The notes below the pieces were generated by a model that searched no databases, was not told the DNA's origin, and worked only from the letters and a program-made list of their open reading frames with translations. From Bicyclus anynana (lineage: Eukaryota > Arthropoda > Insecta > Lepidoptera > Nymphalidae), in assembly GCF_947172395.1 (NCBI RefSeq), contig NC_069097.1, positions 12,322,142 to 12,386,141 on the forward strand: a stretch of 64,000 nt of DNA. The letters are read 5' to 3'. This document shows positions 1-10,745 of this stretch, piece by piece. Within the stretch, counting starts at the first letter, position 1. Every line of letters starts with the position of its first letter. Position numbers and translations under genes: made by a program.

Positions 1-37
1 TACAAAAATATATAATTATCTTCGTATCCCTCGACGT

Positions 38-348
38 CATTATCATTATCCACCCATATTCGGCTCACTGCTGAATTCGAGTCTCCTCTCAGAATGAGAG
101 GGGTTAGGCCAATAGTCTACCACGCTGGCCCAATGCGGTTTGGCAGACTTCACACCCGCAGAGAATTAAGAATTCTCTGGTATGCAGGTTTCCTCACGAT
201 GTTTTTCATTCACCGTTTGAGACACGTGATATTTAATTTCTTAAAATGCACACAACTGAAAAGTTGGAGGTGCATACTCCGGACCGGATTCGAACTCACA
301 CCCTCTAGAATCGAAGGCAGAGGTCATATCCACTAGGCTATCACGGCT
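38..348 (-). mobile_element. Full-length tRNA-headed SINE, family A, with 10-bp target duplication
   Basis: Read on the minus strand, this starts with a tRNA-like head (GATAGCC.AGTGG as an A-box region, TTCGAATCC as the B box), continues through the body CACGTGTCTCAAACGGTGAA, and ends in CGAATATGGG plus an (ATG)-rich tail. The direct repeat CCCTCGACGT at 28-37 and 349-358 is a clean target-site duplication. Boundaries are therefore exact, and the copy was mobilised by a LINE machinery. The tail resembles the RTE-like sequences nearby, so an RTE-type partner is likely (inference). Confidence 0.88.
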
Positions 349-358
349 CCCTCGACGT

Positions 359-1070
359 AGCAATAATATATTTTTATTTGACGAGGAAATAATAAAAAGG
401 TTGTACAAGAAAGATTGACATGATAACTAGACTGAATTAGCAATAAATAAGATTAGAGCCAATAAAATATCTTCAACTGAGTAAGTAGGTACACCTATGT
501 AATTCTGTGCTCTAGATAAAAATGATATTGAGTAATATATCTACGATCCCCTGTTTCTAAGAAGTGCATTTATGGTAACAATTCAAGCGGCAAACCGCTG
601 TGCACTTAAAAAGCGAAACCATGTTTTTCAAGCCAACCATGTTAGGTACATTTCCGTTGTTTACAGCGGACGTGAAAATGCTATAGACTTAATTATCTTT
701 ATAAGAATTCACATAGAAAACATTATATTATGTTTAGTATTCTTTATTTATTTTCTTGTATATAATTTAATTTTCGAATATACTACTTAACTTTTCTTGA
801 TACTTGTTCAAACTAACTAAACAAGTTTTATAATGGTTTGATATAAATAGATTCTCAGATAGTAGTCTTTGTACTAATGTATTTCTAACACACGATTGTT
901 ATTTCTATATAAATTAGCACGTTAAACTTGGAATACAATAGCACTGGATTGCGTCACAGATAAATTCGTATCTTTCTGACAAGAGTACATTTGTACAATG
1001 CCTTATCGTTCAAACTATTGATAAACGTTCCGTACAAAGGATTACCCAATTATAAGTTAATGATAAGATT
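359..1070. other. No gene recognised
   Basis: AT-rich sequence with only short chance open frames. I see no transposon end, tRNA-like box or exon signal that I would defend. Confidence 0.5.
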
Positions 1071-1451
1071 TGCCAGTGCAATATGCTTCCATAGTTATAA
1101 TGTAAGAGTAAGTTTGTATAATCAAATTATACTAAAATGTAATTTTAGTATGAAAGAGAAAAATGGGTCCCAAGAGGCCTTCTTGTAAAAATGTGGATGT
1201 CATACACAAAAATAGGTCATGTAAAATTATTAATATGCATGGTTACCCTTGTTATTATATTGCCAGTGCAATATACTTCCATAGTTATAATGTAAGAGTA
1301 AGTTTGTAAAATCAAATTTTACTTAAATGTAATTTTAGAATAGTATGAGAAAAATGGGTCCCAAGAGGCCTCCTTGTAGAACTCTGGATTTCCTACACAA
1401 AAATAGGTCATGTAAAATTATTAATATGCATGGTTACCCTTGTTATTATAG
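1071..1451. repeat. Two-copy tandem duplication, 190-bp period
   Basis: The unit beginning TGCCAGTGCAATAT at 1071 recurs at 1261, and both copies run to CATGGTTACCCTTGTTATTATA. They differ by scattered substitutions and small indels, for example ATGAAAGAGAAAAATGGG against ATGAGAAAAATGGG. No open frame is conserved between them, so this looks like a local non-coding duplication. Confidence 0.85.
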
Positions 1452-1504
1452 TGTTATTGCCTTTACGCAAGGGCTCCTACAGGGTCGACAAAGTTAATAG
1501 GTTA

Positions 1505-1986
1505 CAATTTTACAACAATATTGTAAAAATGACTTGGTCGCTGACTATGGGCCTTATTAGAAGGCTCAAAGTCACTTCGCGGGCGATGGAGCGAGCTATG
1601 CTTGGAGTTTCTCTGCGTGATCGAATCAGGAATGAGGAGATCCGCAGACGAACCAAAGTCACTGACATAGCTCAGCGAGTCGCGAAGCTGAAGTGGCAAT
1701 GGACGGGCCACATAGTTGAAAGAGCCGATGGACGTTGGGGCCCCAAGGTGCTGGAATGGCGACCTCGCACCGGAAAGCGCAGTGTTGGGCGACCCCCCAC
1801 TAGGTGGACCGAGGATATCAAGCGGATTGCAGGGAGCCGCTGGATGCTGGCGGCTCGAGATCGTTGTGCTTGGAGGTCCATGCAAGAGGCCTATGTCTAG
1901 CAGTGGACGTCTATTGGCTGATAAGGTAAGGTATTGTAAAAATGTAATATTTATTTTGTGCAATTTTACAACAATATTGTAAAAAT
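1505..1986 (+). mobile_element. 3' end of an RTE-type LINE between 26-bp direct repeats
   Basis: A frame open from about 1529 to 1900 encodes the C-terminal end typical of lepidopteran RTE-clade endonuclease/reverse transcriptases: RRRTKVTDIAQRVAKLKWQW, then GHIVERADGRWGPKVLEW, GRPPTRWTEDI and WRSMQEAYV. The endonuclease and catalytic RT domains are absent, so this is a 5'-truncated, dead copy. It is flanked by a 26-bp direct repeat (1505-1530 and 1961-1986) that is itself a short palindrome around ACAATATTGT. That would be a long target duplication for an RTE insertion. Confidence 0.85.
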
Positions 1987-2606
1987 TTAATAGTTATTAA
2001 AATGGATAAACAACAAAAATAAATCTTGATTACGTTTGGTGTGGACCAAGGCGGATTTGAAACACTTGTAACTTTAATTTTAAATTTTCGACTTTAATTA
2101 TTACCATCGAATCATGACATAGGTAACTTGACGCTTCAAAATTGCCTAAAAAGTATGCCTGAAATAAATGAATTTTGAGTTTGAAGATAGACAAGTAGAC
2201 TCAAAAGGGTTCAAGGACAGTGCCAGAGCAAATAAAAATAATATAACAAATCTCTTTCTGAATGAAATTTTATATTAGATTCAAATTAGATTTAATATAT
2301 ATTATATATTATATAAGGAAAATAAACATAATTACTAACATATTTTATGAAAACATGCTATAAAAAAATGGATCTACAACATATAATTTAAACATAACAG
2401 TTTATTAATATGCAAGCCGTCCCTAAGAGACATTACATTTTATCGGCAATAGACTTGTGGGACCCTAATATTTCAAAGGATTTTGAACTTTTCGTGTCGC
2501 CTTTCTTACTTTTCTTATGACACCAGCAAGTACTTCATTAGCTTAAGGGGAATAGCCATCACCGGCCCAGGCCTACCCTGGCTTAAGTGGTCGTTCAATC
2601 CGCTCC
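1987..2606. other. No gene recognised
   Basis: Very AT-rich to about 2400, including TATATATTATATATTATATA near 2290. A somewhat GC-richer stretch at 2545-2600 leads into the next element. No coding signal. Confidence 0.45.
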
Positions 2607-2747
2607 TATAGCTTGCCGAATTCGTTCGTAACACTCCCGATGGTCCGCGCGGGCCGGGAGGGGCAGCAAGATTTCACACCCGCGCAATCCGTTCCCCCCG
2701 TCACCCGCATATCATGGGAGTGTCAGCAACGAGCTTGCCAAGCTATA
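2607..2747. mobile_element. GC-rich MITE with TATAGCTTGGCAA inverted ends
   Basis: The left end (TATAGCTTGCCGAATTCGTT) and the reverse complement of the right end (TATAGCTTGGCAAGCTCGTT) form about 30 bp of terminal inverted repeat, continuing to ACACTCCC. The interior is strikingly GC-rich for this DNA (GGTCCGCGCGGGCCGGGAGG). There is no coding capacity. Further copies lie at 28716, 36159 and 37504. Confidence 0.82.
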
Positions 2748-4082
2748 ACACAGTCTTTCCCGACTAGTTGGATGGGAATGAAAATATTAATCACATTTAA
2801 AAGATACTTGAAAAAAAAAGAATATTGGTCACATTTTAAAGATACAAATTTTCTTTTAAAAAAATGTCTTCATGTAACAAAGAATCAATACGCAATTCGT
2901 CTTTCCGCTGACATTATCACAATATTACTAGCCGCTCATTTTACCTACTTTTCCATTGTTCTTTTGATGCTTGATAAAGCTAATGGGAGGTTATTGCCCC
3001 AACACATTACACACAGAATATAGAATTATTATCTATATAGGTACGCCAAACACAAATAGGTATATTTATGTAAGGAGTTTATTGTTATCTACTTTAGACG
3101 TGAAATGACGTCTGTCTTTTTGTTCGGTTCAAACATGGATGTACGAAATTACGATTTTGTCAAATATACCAGGCGCTGTGATGTATTGAATGTGCCAAAT
3201 TCGAGGACCGCATCTACGATTCTGAGAGTATATAATTACCCCCTTTGGTGTAGAGTATATGGACATAACAAATGCTTTGTATCAGTTTTATTGCTTGTTC
3301 AATCAAGAACATCAAAATTTTCATCATGACATTATCATACTTACTGGTACGCCAATCTATTAAAAATCACAAAAAAATTAAAAAAAAGCATTTTTAAATA
3401 TATCACTCCGAAACCACTGGATAAATTCATCTGAAACTTCGGACGGTTTGAGTTCATACTACAAAGAAGGTTTAATGATTCTTCATGATGCGAAGAAAAA
3501 AATAGGTGGGGGTGAAATAGGGGTTCAAAGTTTTTATGAAAAGTCCTTAATTTTTCATTTTTTAGTTAAAAATTGTTACATGTACTTACTATCAGACAAA
3601 TATAAAAAAATGTGATTCAATAATTTTCTTTTCAATCGCTTATTAAATATAAATGCGTAATCTCACTTAGATACCTATTTATTTTTAACCGACTTCCAAA
3701 AAGGAGGAGGTTCTACGTTCGGCTGTAGGTATGTATGTTTTTTTTTATTCGATATCATTGCATTAAGTCTCCTTATAGAGTATTTTTACTAGCCTTTATA
3801 ATTGCTTGTTAAGATTTATTTGTGTAACAATGGGCCAGTAATGTAACATAATACATAATATAAGTAGATATGTATATCATGTGAAATAGTAGGTGCTAAG
3901 GCGGTGATATATAACTAGTCCTAATGTTCTTATTTAGCTTTGAGGTCGCCTCCATAGAAATCGAGATTTATTACAAACGCATTAGTAGGGCAGTCCGTAT
4001 ATGGTACACATAAGAGAGGTTGAAATAGCAATTTAATTGAAAGGCGACGAAGGATGTGCGAGGATTGATATACTTATATAAT
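2748..4082. other. No gene recognised; possible old repeat fragment at 3688
   Basis: Contains AACCGACTTCCAAAAAGGAG at 3688, a phrase I associate with a common lepidopteran dispersed repeat. Similar AAACCGACTT phrases lie near 5014 and 40771. A short direct repeat (CACATTTTAAAGATAC-like) lies at 2788 and 2830. The remainder is featureless. Confidence 0.4.
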
Positions 4083-4287
4083 ACTAGCTGACGCCGCGCG
4101 GTTTCATCCGCGTGGTTCTCGTTCCCGTAGGAATACGGGGATAATACTCATATATAACCTATAGCCTTCCTCGGTAAATGGACTACCGAACATTGACATA
4201 ATTTTTCAAATTGGACCAGTAGTTCCTGAGAATAGCGCGTTCAAGTAAACAAACAAACAAAGACTTCAGCTTTATAATATTAGTATA
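4083..4287 (-). mobile_element. Non-autonomous Helitron, apparently full length
   Basis: On the minus strand it opens TATACTAATATTATAAAG, passes through GAACGCGCTATTCTCAGGAAC and the CCGTATTCCTACGGGAACG segment, and closes CGCGCGGCGTCAGCTAGT with the CTAG terminus expected of Helitrons. No terminal inverted repeats or target duplication. This is the same family as the Lep1-like elements described in Lepidoptera (from memory). Confidence 0.82.
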
Positions 4288-4954
4288 CATTTATTTATAC
4301 TAGTTCAAGTAAACGGTTGTCACGCGTGGGTTTAGCTGATCACTTTTCTTTGATACGATGTTTTATTAGGTTGTTATCTGCTTGTGAAAATCGCATGAAA
4401 AAATGAAGCTTGTAAACTAATAAATATGTGTTTACTTTATAGTAAATAAGCTTGTGCTAACTAAATTCAAGCCCGATGAAAAGCAACGCTAAGGTCTAGT
4501 TAATTTTTTCCATCTTCCATCAATTTTTTGTTAATTTTCTACTGTTTTATAATATTTAAATACTCGAGAATAATTAAATTTAATGATTGCAAATCGTGGT
4601 AATTATTTAAAACGATCCTTTAATAGTTAAGGTTTTTAAAACGTTCGGGAAAGAGCTGGATTTATAGTAATAATTTGAAAAATGGTGTCAGGTGTTTCAC
4701 CTTTTTCGAATGTGAATTTGTTTTTTCAATAACTTATTCGGCCGAAGGGTGCACAGGTGAGGTATACTTTAAATATTAATTCATTCAAAATATGAATAAT
4801 ATTTAAAGGATTCGTTGACAAATAAAAATTAAACATCATACATCTCATAAATATAGGAATCATTCATAAGGTTTTAGAACGTGTCAAAGAATAAGGCATA
4901 CTCGTTTACACCAACGATTTTGTTCTATTAGATATGTAACGTGCAAGATTGCCC
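4288..4954. other. No gene recognised
   Basis: AT-rich sequence without a recognised element or coding signal. Confidence 0.45.
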
Positions 4955-5012
4955 CATCACTATCCGATGAGATTTCAGTCAAGGGTTAGCTTGTAAAGAA
5001 TAAAAAAAATTA
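4955..5012 (+). repeat. 3' fragment of SINE family B
   Basis: The run ATGAGATTTCAGTCAAGGG, then TTAGCTTGTAAAGAATAAAA, matches the 3' end of the family-B SINEs at 35342, 52490 and 57785. The tRNA-like head is missing. Confidence 0.65.
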
Positions 5013-5101
5013 AACCGACTTCAAAAACATAAAATGTACCGACTAAACTAAAAAGCGAAAAATAATATCATATCATATAATATCATAGTACCTACTGATC
5101 A

Positions 5102-5278
5102 TGAATGTTATTTAAACGGGTACATACCACGATAAAACGACGAGACCAGTCCCGTCGTGACCACGATCCATGCAACTGGGTCGAAATATCGACAATAAAA
5201 ATCTCGTCGTTTTATCGTGGTATGTACCCGTTTAAATAACATTCATAATGAACAACCACGAAATAAGTTTAAAATCAT
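5102..5278. mobile_element. Hairpin element: perfect 45-bp inverted repeat inside a 13-bp direct repeat
   Basis: The 45-bp sequence at 5101-5145 is repeated without mismatch as its reverse complement at 5202-5246, around a 56-bp spacer containing CATGCAACTGGGTCGAAATA. TACCTACTGATCA occurs just before (5089-5101) and just after (5279-5291) and behaves as a target duplication. The segment after the right arm is AT-rich. The 13-bp duplication and non-symmetrical 3' end look more like reverse-transcribed DNA than a cut-and-paste MITE, but the class is not settled. Confidence 0.75.
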
Positions 5279-5310
5279 TACCTACTGATCAGTTTGAAGG
5301 CGGTGCTAAC

Positions 5311-5426
5311 CCGGTGGTGTATTAATTCAAGCCATGACACAATATCATAAAGATAAAGGTTTTTCAGATTGTGTTCTTTCATGTAGCTCTTAAATGTAGA
5401 AATGGCTTAAATTAATACGACACCGG
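5311..5426. mobile_element. Short foldback/MITE with CCGGTG ends
   Basis: CCGGTGGTGTATTAATTCAA near 5311 pairs with the reverse complement of the segment ending near 5425 (CCGGTGTCGTATTAATTTAA). This gives about 25 bp of imperfect terminal inverted repeat around roughly 65 bp of AT-rich interior. It has no coding capacity. Confidence 0.68.
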
Positions 5427-5457
5427 AGATGAAAACTAAACAGGAATATTGATCATA

Positions 5458-5607
5458 TCTATACTAATATTATAAAGCCGAAGAGTTCGTTTGTTTGCTT
5501 GATCACGCTAATCTCAGGAACTACCGGTCCGATTTGAAAAATACTTTCAGTGTTCGATAGCCCATTTATCGAGGAAGGTTATATTTTGGAACCGCGGCGT
5601 CAGCTAG
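5458..5607 (+). mobile_element. Non-autonomous Helitron, internally deleted
   Basis: Begins TCTATACTAATATTATAAAG and ends GCGGCGTCAGCTAG. The stretch between TTATATTTTGGA and the 3' end lacks the CCTACGGGAACGGGAACC segment seen in the other copies, so about 40-50 bp have been lost. Confidence 0.82.
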
Positions 5608-5962
5608 TTTAAAATATATGGCAAATATTCTTTAGAATCATCATCCAATATGGTCGCGTAAAGTTTAGTTACCCGCTCCATCGATAAACATTATTAGCTC
5701 CATGACATTCTGTCCAATGACCTTGCGACGGCGTGACGAGTAGCAAGTGTGAAGATTCTTATTACACTGATTACAATCCCAATAACGAGCACGATTTGTA
5801 GTTGCCAATTACTAACTAGTTCCGTATTTAGATCACAAGGACGAAAAACATCATGGCATGGCATGGCATCATTTAAGTATAAAAAATAATATGGAGGTAC
5901 ATTAAAGTGATTTGAATAAATATTTTAAAGCATATAAATAGTACAGTACCTTGTTTTTCAGA

Positions 5963-6072
5963 TAGCATGGGCACGGTGACAGTCGCCTGTATGATGTTCA
6001 TAATACGTACTATTATAGTGAATCGCGGCAAACTTTTAAGAGTGAAACGTACTGTCACCCGCACCATCCTAC
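5963..6072. mobile_element. MITE with TAGCATGG inverted ends
   Basis: The left end TAGCATGGGCACGGTGACAG mirrors the right end, whose reverse complement is TAGGATGGTGCGGGTGACAG. A central palindrome-like ATAATACGTACTATTAT follows. Related copies lie at 48249 and 41094. Confidence 0.7.
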
Positions 6073-6171
6073 ATGAAACGAACTTTGTAGTTTACAAAGA
6101 AACAAAAAATCTTTCTTCTTTAGTGATGATGAACTCTTTAAATCACACTAAATAAAAGCAACATAATATTA

Positions 6172-6345
6172 TAAACATCATGAGGTAACCTGTATACCAG
6201 AAAATTTTTCTTAATTCTCTGCGTGTGTGAAGTCTGCCAATCCGCATTGGGCCAGCGTGATGGAACATTGCCCTAACCCCTCTCATTCTCAGAGGAGACT
6301 CGAGCTCAGCAGTGAGCTGAATATGGGTTGATAACGAACGAACGA
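6172..6345 (+). mobile_element. SINE family A, 5'-truncated
   Basis: Retains the body from CATGAGGTAACCTG through TCTGCCAATCCGCATTGGGC and ends at GAATATGGGTTGATAACGAA. The tRNA-like head and its promoter boxes are missing, so the copy could not be transcribed from its own promoter. Confidence 0.8.
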
Positions 6346-7170
6346 ATATAAACACGGTTTATATACGTATAAATACATCAAATATGAACCATTTTGATCT
6401 TTTGATGTGCTTTTGATCTACGAGTATACTCATATATATCCCTGAAAGGAATTACGTTACCAAATCCGGCTTAGCAGAACGTACCTGAAACAGTAAGAAC
6501 ATACAAATATTATATTGTACAGATGTAGATATATTTTTTAGACAACTTTTAGACAACCTACTTGTAATATAGTCTTACGTAGGTACAAATTTTGATATAA
6601 GACACCTTCATCTAATAACTAAATGGGTGAAGATCGTTTCTAATACGGATCTTCTACTATTAAGTTAACCTAAAGGTTAACAAAGTCTAAAAATATAAGC
6701 TAATATTGAGAATCCAATACAAATCACAAAAAAGAGTGCCTAGTAAAAAATAGCTTAAGAACAAGTTTTAGCGACGTAGACAAAAAACGTAATCACAAAA
6801 AGAGCTTTACAGGGGTACCTACAACCAAAATTCAATAAAGGATTTTCGTACAAGCAATTTGAAAGAATATACAATCGAAGGGTCCTAGCCTTATAGGGTA
6901 GTGGAGCAAAAAGCATTGATTCATGTGGGAAAGTGACCCCTGTCCCTTTCTACATGGCTGGAAGTGCAAACCGGTTTTGTAAAGCCCAGCGCACACAGGC
7001 ATAAATCATTCATTCATATTTCAGACAGTAGGCTGTGCGCTCCTATTAAAAAAAAATGTCTGGTAGCTTCATGGTTAGAGAGAGTATTAATCGATATACC
7101 TCTTTATTATGCTAGCGAGTTTTAAATAATATTCTCTTAATTAAACTAGCAGACAAACTCTGTTGCGCAG
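6346..7170. other. No gene recognised
   Basis: A moderately AT-rich block. The phrase GCAAACCGGTTTTGTAAAGC at about 6967 stands out, but I cannot assign it. Confidence 0.45.
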
Positions 7171-7189
7171 TTGATATTTCTCTGGTTTT

Positions 7190-7430
7190 CAACAGAGTGG
7201 AGACTTTTGTTTTAAAAGGCCCTGGGTCCGATTCACAGCTCGGGTCAATCTAAAGTTTTATATTTTTACATCGGTGTAGGTTTGGTATTTGGTACGGTGG
7301 TAGGTTTCCGCAGTGGCTAGTTACCGGCACCCTACCAAAGAAGTACTGCCAAGCGATTTAGTGTTCCGGTAAGATATCGCCGTCACAAATACAAACCGTC
7401 AGAGGTATGGGTAGAAATAAACTTGTCTAA
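7190..7430 (+). mobile_element. Degenerate SINE family B copy
   Basis: Retains a B-box-like CTGGGTCCGATTCACAGCTC, then GTGGCTAGTTACCGGCACCC and GCGATTTAGTGTTCCGGTA, in the order seen in the intact family-B copies. Many substitutions and a missing 3' end mark it as old. Confidence 0.65.
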
Positions 7431-9514
7431 GAAGTTAACCATAATATTAGACTGCATTGCAACTTAGCATTTACAGTCAATGGCGAGACTCTGTTACTAA
7501 CTGGACATAATAACGTATGCATTATAAGTGCGGTATTAGGGTAGTGTAGTATAAGTATACGTTATTATTTGCTAATTTATTTTACGTCAATAATAACGTA
7601 TGCGTAGATAGGTATAAGACTCCAGATATAGATAGCATACATTATGATAATATTGTTGTAATTAGGGTAGACAATAGAACAATGGAAACCCTTAGTGCAA
7701 GATACAATAGCACACCTCGAAAGCTAAGGTTTCGAGTATCAAAATATTTTCATTTTAAAATAAAATGAAGCTAATTAACATTGATTAAAAGCACAATTTT
7801 TCTATAAACTCTCAGCAAGTTATAAGTAAAAATCCAATACCTTTAAACGAGCTATTCTTGTAAATAGTTATAATCTGTATCTCGGAAAGGGTCCAACGAT
7901 TTTCACGACATTAAAGTATGCGGTAGGTAGTAGAAGTACTAAGTAGGGGCGATAAAACGATCTGGCTAGGTTTAGGTTAGTTTAGGTATTTAGAAAATAT
8001 ACCAAAATACAACACCCAGGTCCTATGATTTTAAAAACAGATTTAAAGCAGCGATTTAACTAATACAAAAACAAGTTGCCTTGATAACAATGAATTGTAA
8101 TTTATTTGTAATAATTGTTATTGAATATGCCTTTCCGCGTTTTATGCGTTTGCCTTTATACGGCCCTTACACGGCTGTGTAAGTGGCGTAAACGCTTCCC
8201 GATTACGCGTGTCGTAAAAAGCAATTTGCCGCGGCAATTGGTTCAAGATATGCCGGCATAAATATAAATATTTTCCTGGCATATATATAATTCTATATGT
8301 ATAGTCATATGGATAGAAAGAAATTAAATAAATATTTAGACGGCTTTATGAAATACGTGAAAATGACAACTACTTGACTTTTGAATGAAGGGAGAAAGAC
8401 CACACACATCGAGTTAGAGGTACTGGGATCTTCTCGGAGACTTCCTCTTTGCCACATTTTGTACCGCCTGCTCATATCCTCATGTTTTCCTAACACTAAG
8501 GTTGCCTGGAATAAATCGCTACTTAGCTAAAAGGCCGCCTTTTGTATCCTGCTTTTTTCATAATATTATGTCTCTAATTCTTTTGTTTGTGTAATTTTGG
8601 TGTGAAAATAAAGAATAAATAGATAAAATAACCTAAAGGTATTTGTCTCGCTAAATAACATTATAAAATTGTGAGGCATGGCAAGTTTATTTCTATGTAT
8701 AGCTTCATTTAAAACGACGAACCAAATAAATGAATCCAGTTAAATAAATTTACCATCGTAAACCTTAGAATAACAGATTACTTTACAGTGGCGTGCACAA
8801 GGTTCTTAACTAGGGTAGGCACTATAGGTACAAATTGTACAAAATCAAGTCTTCTTCAAGGTTCATTACGATAGTATAAATAAAAGGGTAAGTATTTGAT
8901 TTTTTTGAGTTGTTCTTTGAAGTCCGTCACGCTGCTAGTAGCGTTAGTGATTTTGTGCAATAATGTTTTGTGGTGTAATTATTAATCATAAATTGTTTAG
9001 TATAAATAGAATGGAAAACTTGTCAGGCAGGGGAGTCACATGCATTCCAAAGGGATCCCCTAAACCTACACCCAGGGTCACAAGTCCTGGGACCTGCTCG
9101 AGCTGTTTCCTCTACCACAAAATGATGGTACACTCACTGGCGCTGCTACCTGTCATGTTATAATAGGCTAACAAACATTAAGTTTTCATTAAATGAGGTA
9201 TTTCTGGCTATCATAGCTTCATTCCAATATAAAAATTCCATTCAACAAGAATCTGTAAACGATGAAAGTACATATTGCCAATAAATTAAGAGTGAAGAGT
9301 TGTTCCTCCGTCGAGAAGGTTTTCCGAAATCGATTCACCCCCCTCACATAATCTCACCCTGTTCTGAACGCGTGATTTGAATAACACTCACAAAGAGTTA
9401 TGGGTGGCAGTTTCTCAAAAAGAAAATTTTAATATTTTCACTCAGCTTAGCTAGTCGTATTGAAACACTTTCTGAATAAAGAAAAATTTATTTCGTTCCT
9501 TATATTTTATCTAT
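7431..9514. other. No gene recognised; possible hAT-like end at 8786
   Basis: Mostly plain AT-rich sequence. CAGTGGCGTGCACAAGG at 8786 looks like one end of an hAT-type element and shares CAGTGGCGTGCAC with 36399, but I found no matching opposite end. Open frames here are short and have no recognisable protein. Confidence 0.4.
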
Positions 9515-9714
9515 CACTAGAGGATGCTCGGCGGTTTCACCCTCTCAGTTCATGTTTTCAAGGGAATAAGGGGATAATATGTAGCCTATGACACGTACAA
9601 ATCACGTGGCTGTCTATTGGTTAAAGTGTTTTCAAAATCGGTTCAGTAGGTAGATTCAGAGACTAACCCCTACAACATCACAAATTTTACCTCTTCATAA
9701 CATTAGTATATAGA
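9515..9714 (-). mobile_element. Non-autonomous Helitron, second subfamily
   Basis: On the minus strand it runs from TCTATATACTAATGTTATGA, through a segment matching CTGAACCGATTTTGAAAAC, to the CCGAGCATCCTCTAG end. The middle differs from the copy at 4083: it carries the CACGTGATTTGT and ATAGGCTAC phrases, a subfamily also seen at 35031, 54169 and 56490. Confidence 0.75.
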
Positions 9715-10084
9715 TAACTATTAATATTTTTGGTGGTTTAAATATTTTTGTCTCGTTTAAGTTCTAATTGATCAACAAACAAGTTAAAATTTAAAATTTT
9801 ATAGTAGGTACAGTATTTTGTAATCAAATAAATAAATGATAATAACATAAACTTGATAAGATTTCGGTATCTCGTTTATCATTTGATGTTTATTATTATC
9901 GATCGTCAACAATAAGTTAAGTTTCATACCTTTAGTTCCTATCTACTGTTATTTGGTTTTATTTTATTTGTTAAAAGTTTTGATTTAGGTAAGTAGCTAT
10001 TCCTATGCAACTTAGATTATTTTTAATTCTGGAATATTATAAATATTAGAATAAAATTCGAATAAATACATCCAAAGGGGTTCG
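9715..10084. other. No gene recognised
   Basis: AT-rich, no recognised element. Confidence 0.45.
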
Positions 10085-10218
10085 AGAAAAATATAACAAG
10101 AGTGATCAAAAATTCTTTCAGTGTTAGATAGCCCATTTATCGAGGAAGGTTATAGGCTATATACTCAGATTCCTACGGGAACGAGAACCACGCGGTTGAA
10201 ACTGCGCGGCGCCAGCTA
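10085..10218 (+). mobile_element. Helitron, 5'-truncated
   Basis: Only the 3' two-thirds remain, from AAAATTCTTTCAGTGTTAGA to GCGCGGCGCCAGCTAG. The TATACTAATATTATAAAG start is missing. Confidence 0.78.
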
Positions 10219-10562
10219 GTACTCACATAAAATATGGAGTATCCAGCAATTATCTATTACAAAAGAAAATAAACTAAGTTTTTTTTAATTACAAAAGAGA
10301 AAATTTATCAACATATTGTGGTATTAGTGGTATTAGTTTAATAGAATTGACACTAATGAATGTAGGTAGGTACTAGGCAAGTACCTAACCTACTGTGGTT
10401 ACTAGTTCGAATAAGAGAAAGAACATCGCTAGAAATATTTATCATCAAAACAGTAGAACCTGTAACTGTTTTTAAATGATAAAATAACATTCATCTTGCT
10501 CTAGTTTATATTCCTAGCGGATACAACAGAGATAAACGCAAACAGTACACACGTAACACAAT

Positions 10563-10745
10563 ATGAAGAGAGCGGTGTCTTCTAGAAATGTTACATATTT
10601 AAAGCTACCCGTTATTTCGAATGTACTAACACGTGTCGTACAAGATGGAACAACTAAGCTTTTAATATCCATTGCTACGCCACGTCCTCAAGTGTTGAAT
10701 GCTCAAGGATCACACGCCGCAATAAACGTTAAACAAATTCTATAA
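10563..10745 (+). CDS. Short open frame of unknown function (60 aa), doubtful
   Basis: ATG in the context CACAATATGA opens a 60-codon frame ending TAA. The translation begins MKRAVSSRNVTYLKLPVI and has a mixed composition (R, V, S, T, Q) unlike the F/I/N/Y-rich chance frames in this DNA. I recognise no domain, signal peptide or membrane segment. There is no close polyadenylation signal and no neighbour that would support it. It could be a transposon relic or chance. Confidence 0.2.
   Translation: MKRAVSSRNVTYLKLPVISNVLTRVVQDGTTKLLISIATPRPQVLNAQGSHAAINVKQIL

Noticed and set aside
1502..1963. Minus-strand open frame of 153 codons
   Set aside because: It is the complement of the RTE C-terminal coding sequence, whose plus-strand translation has the recognisable motifs.
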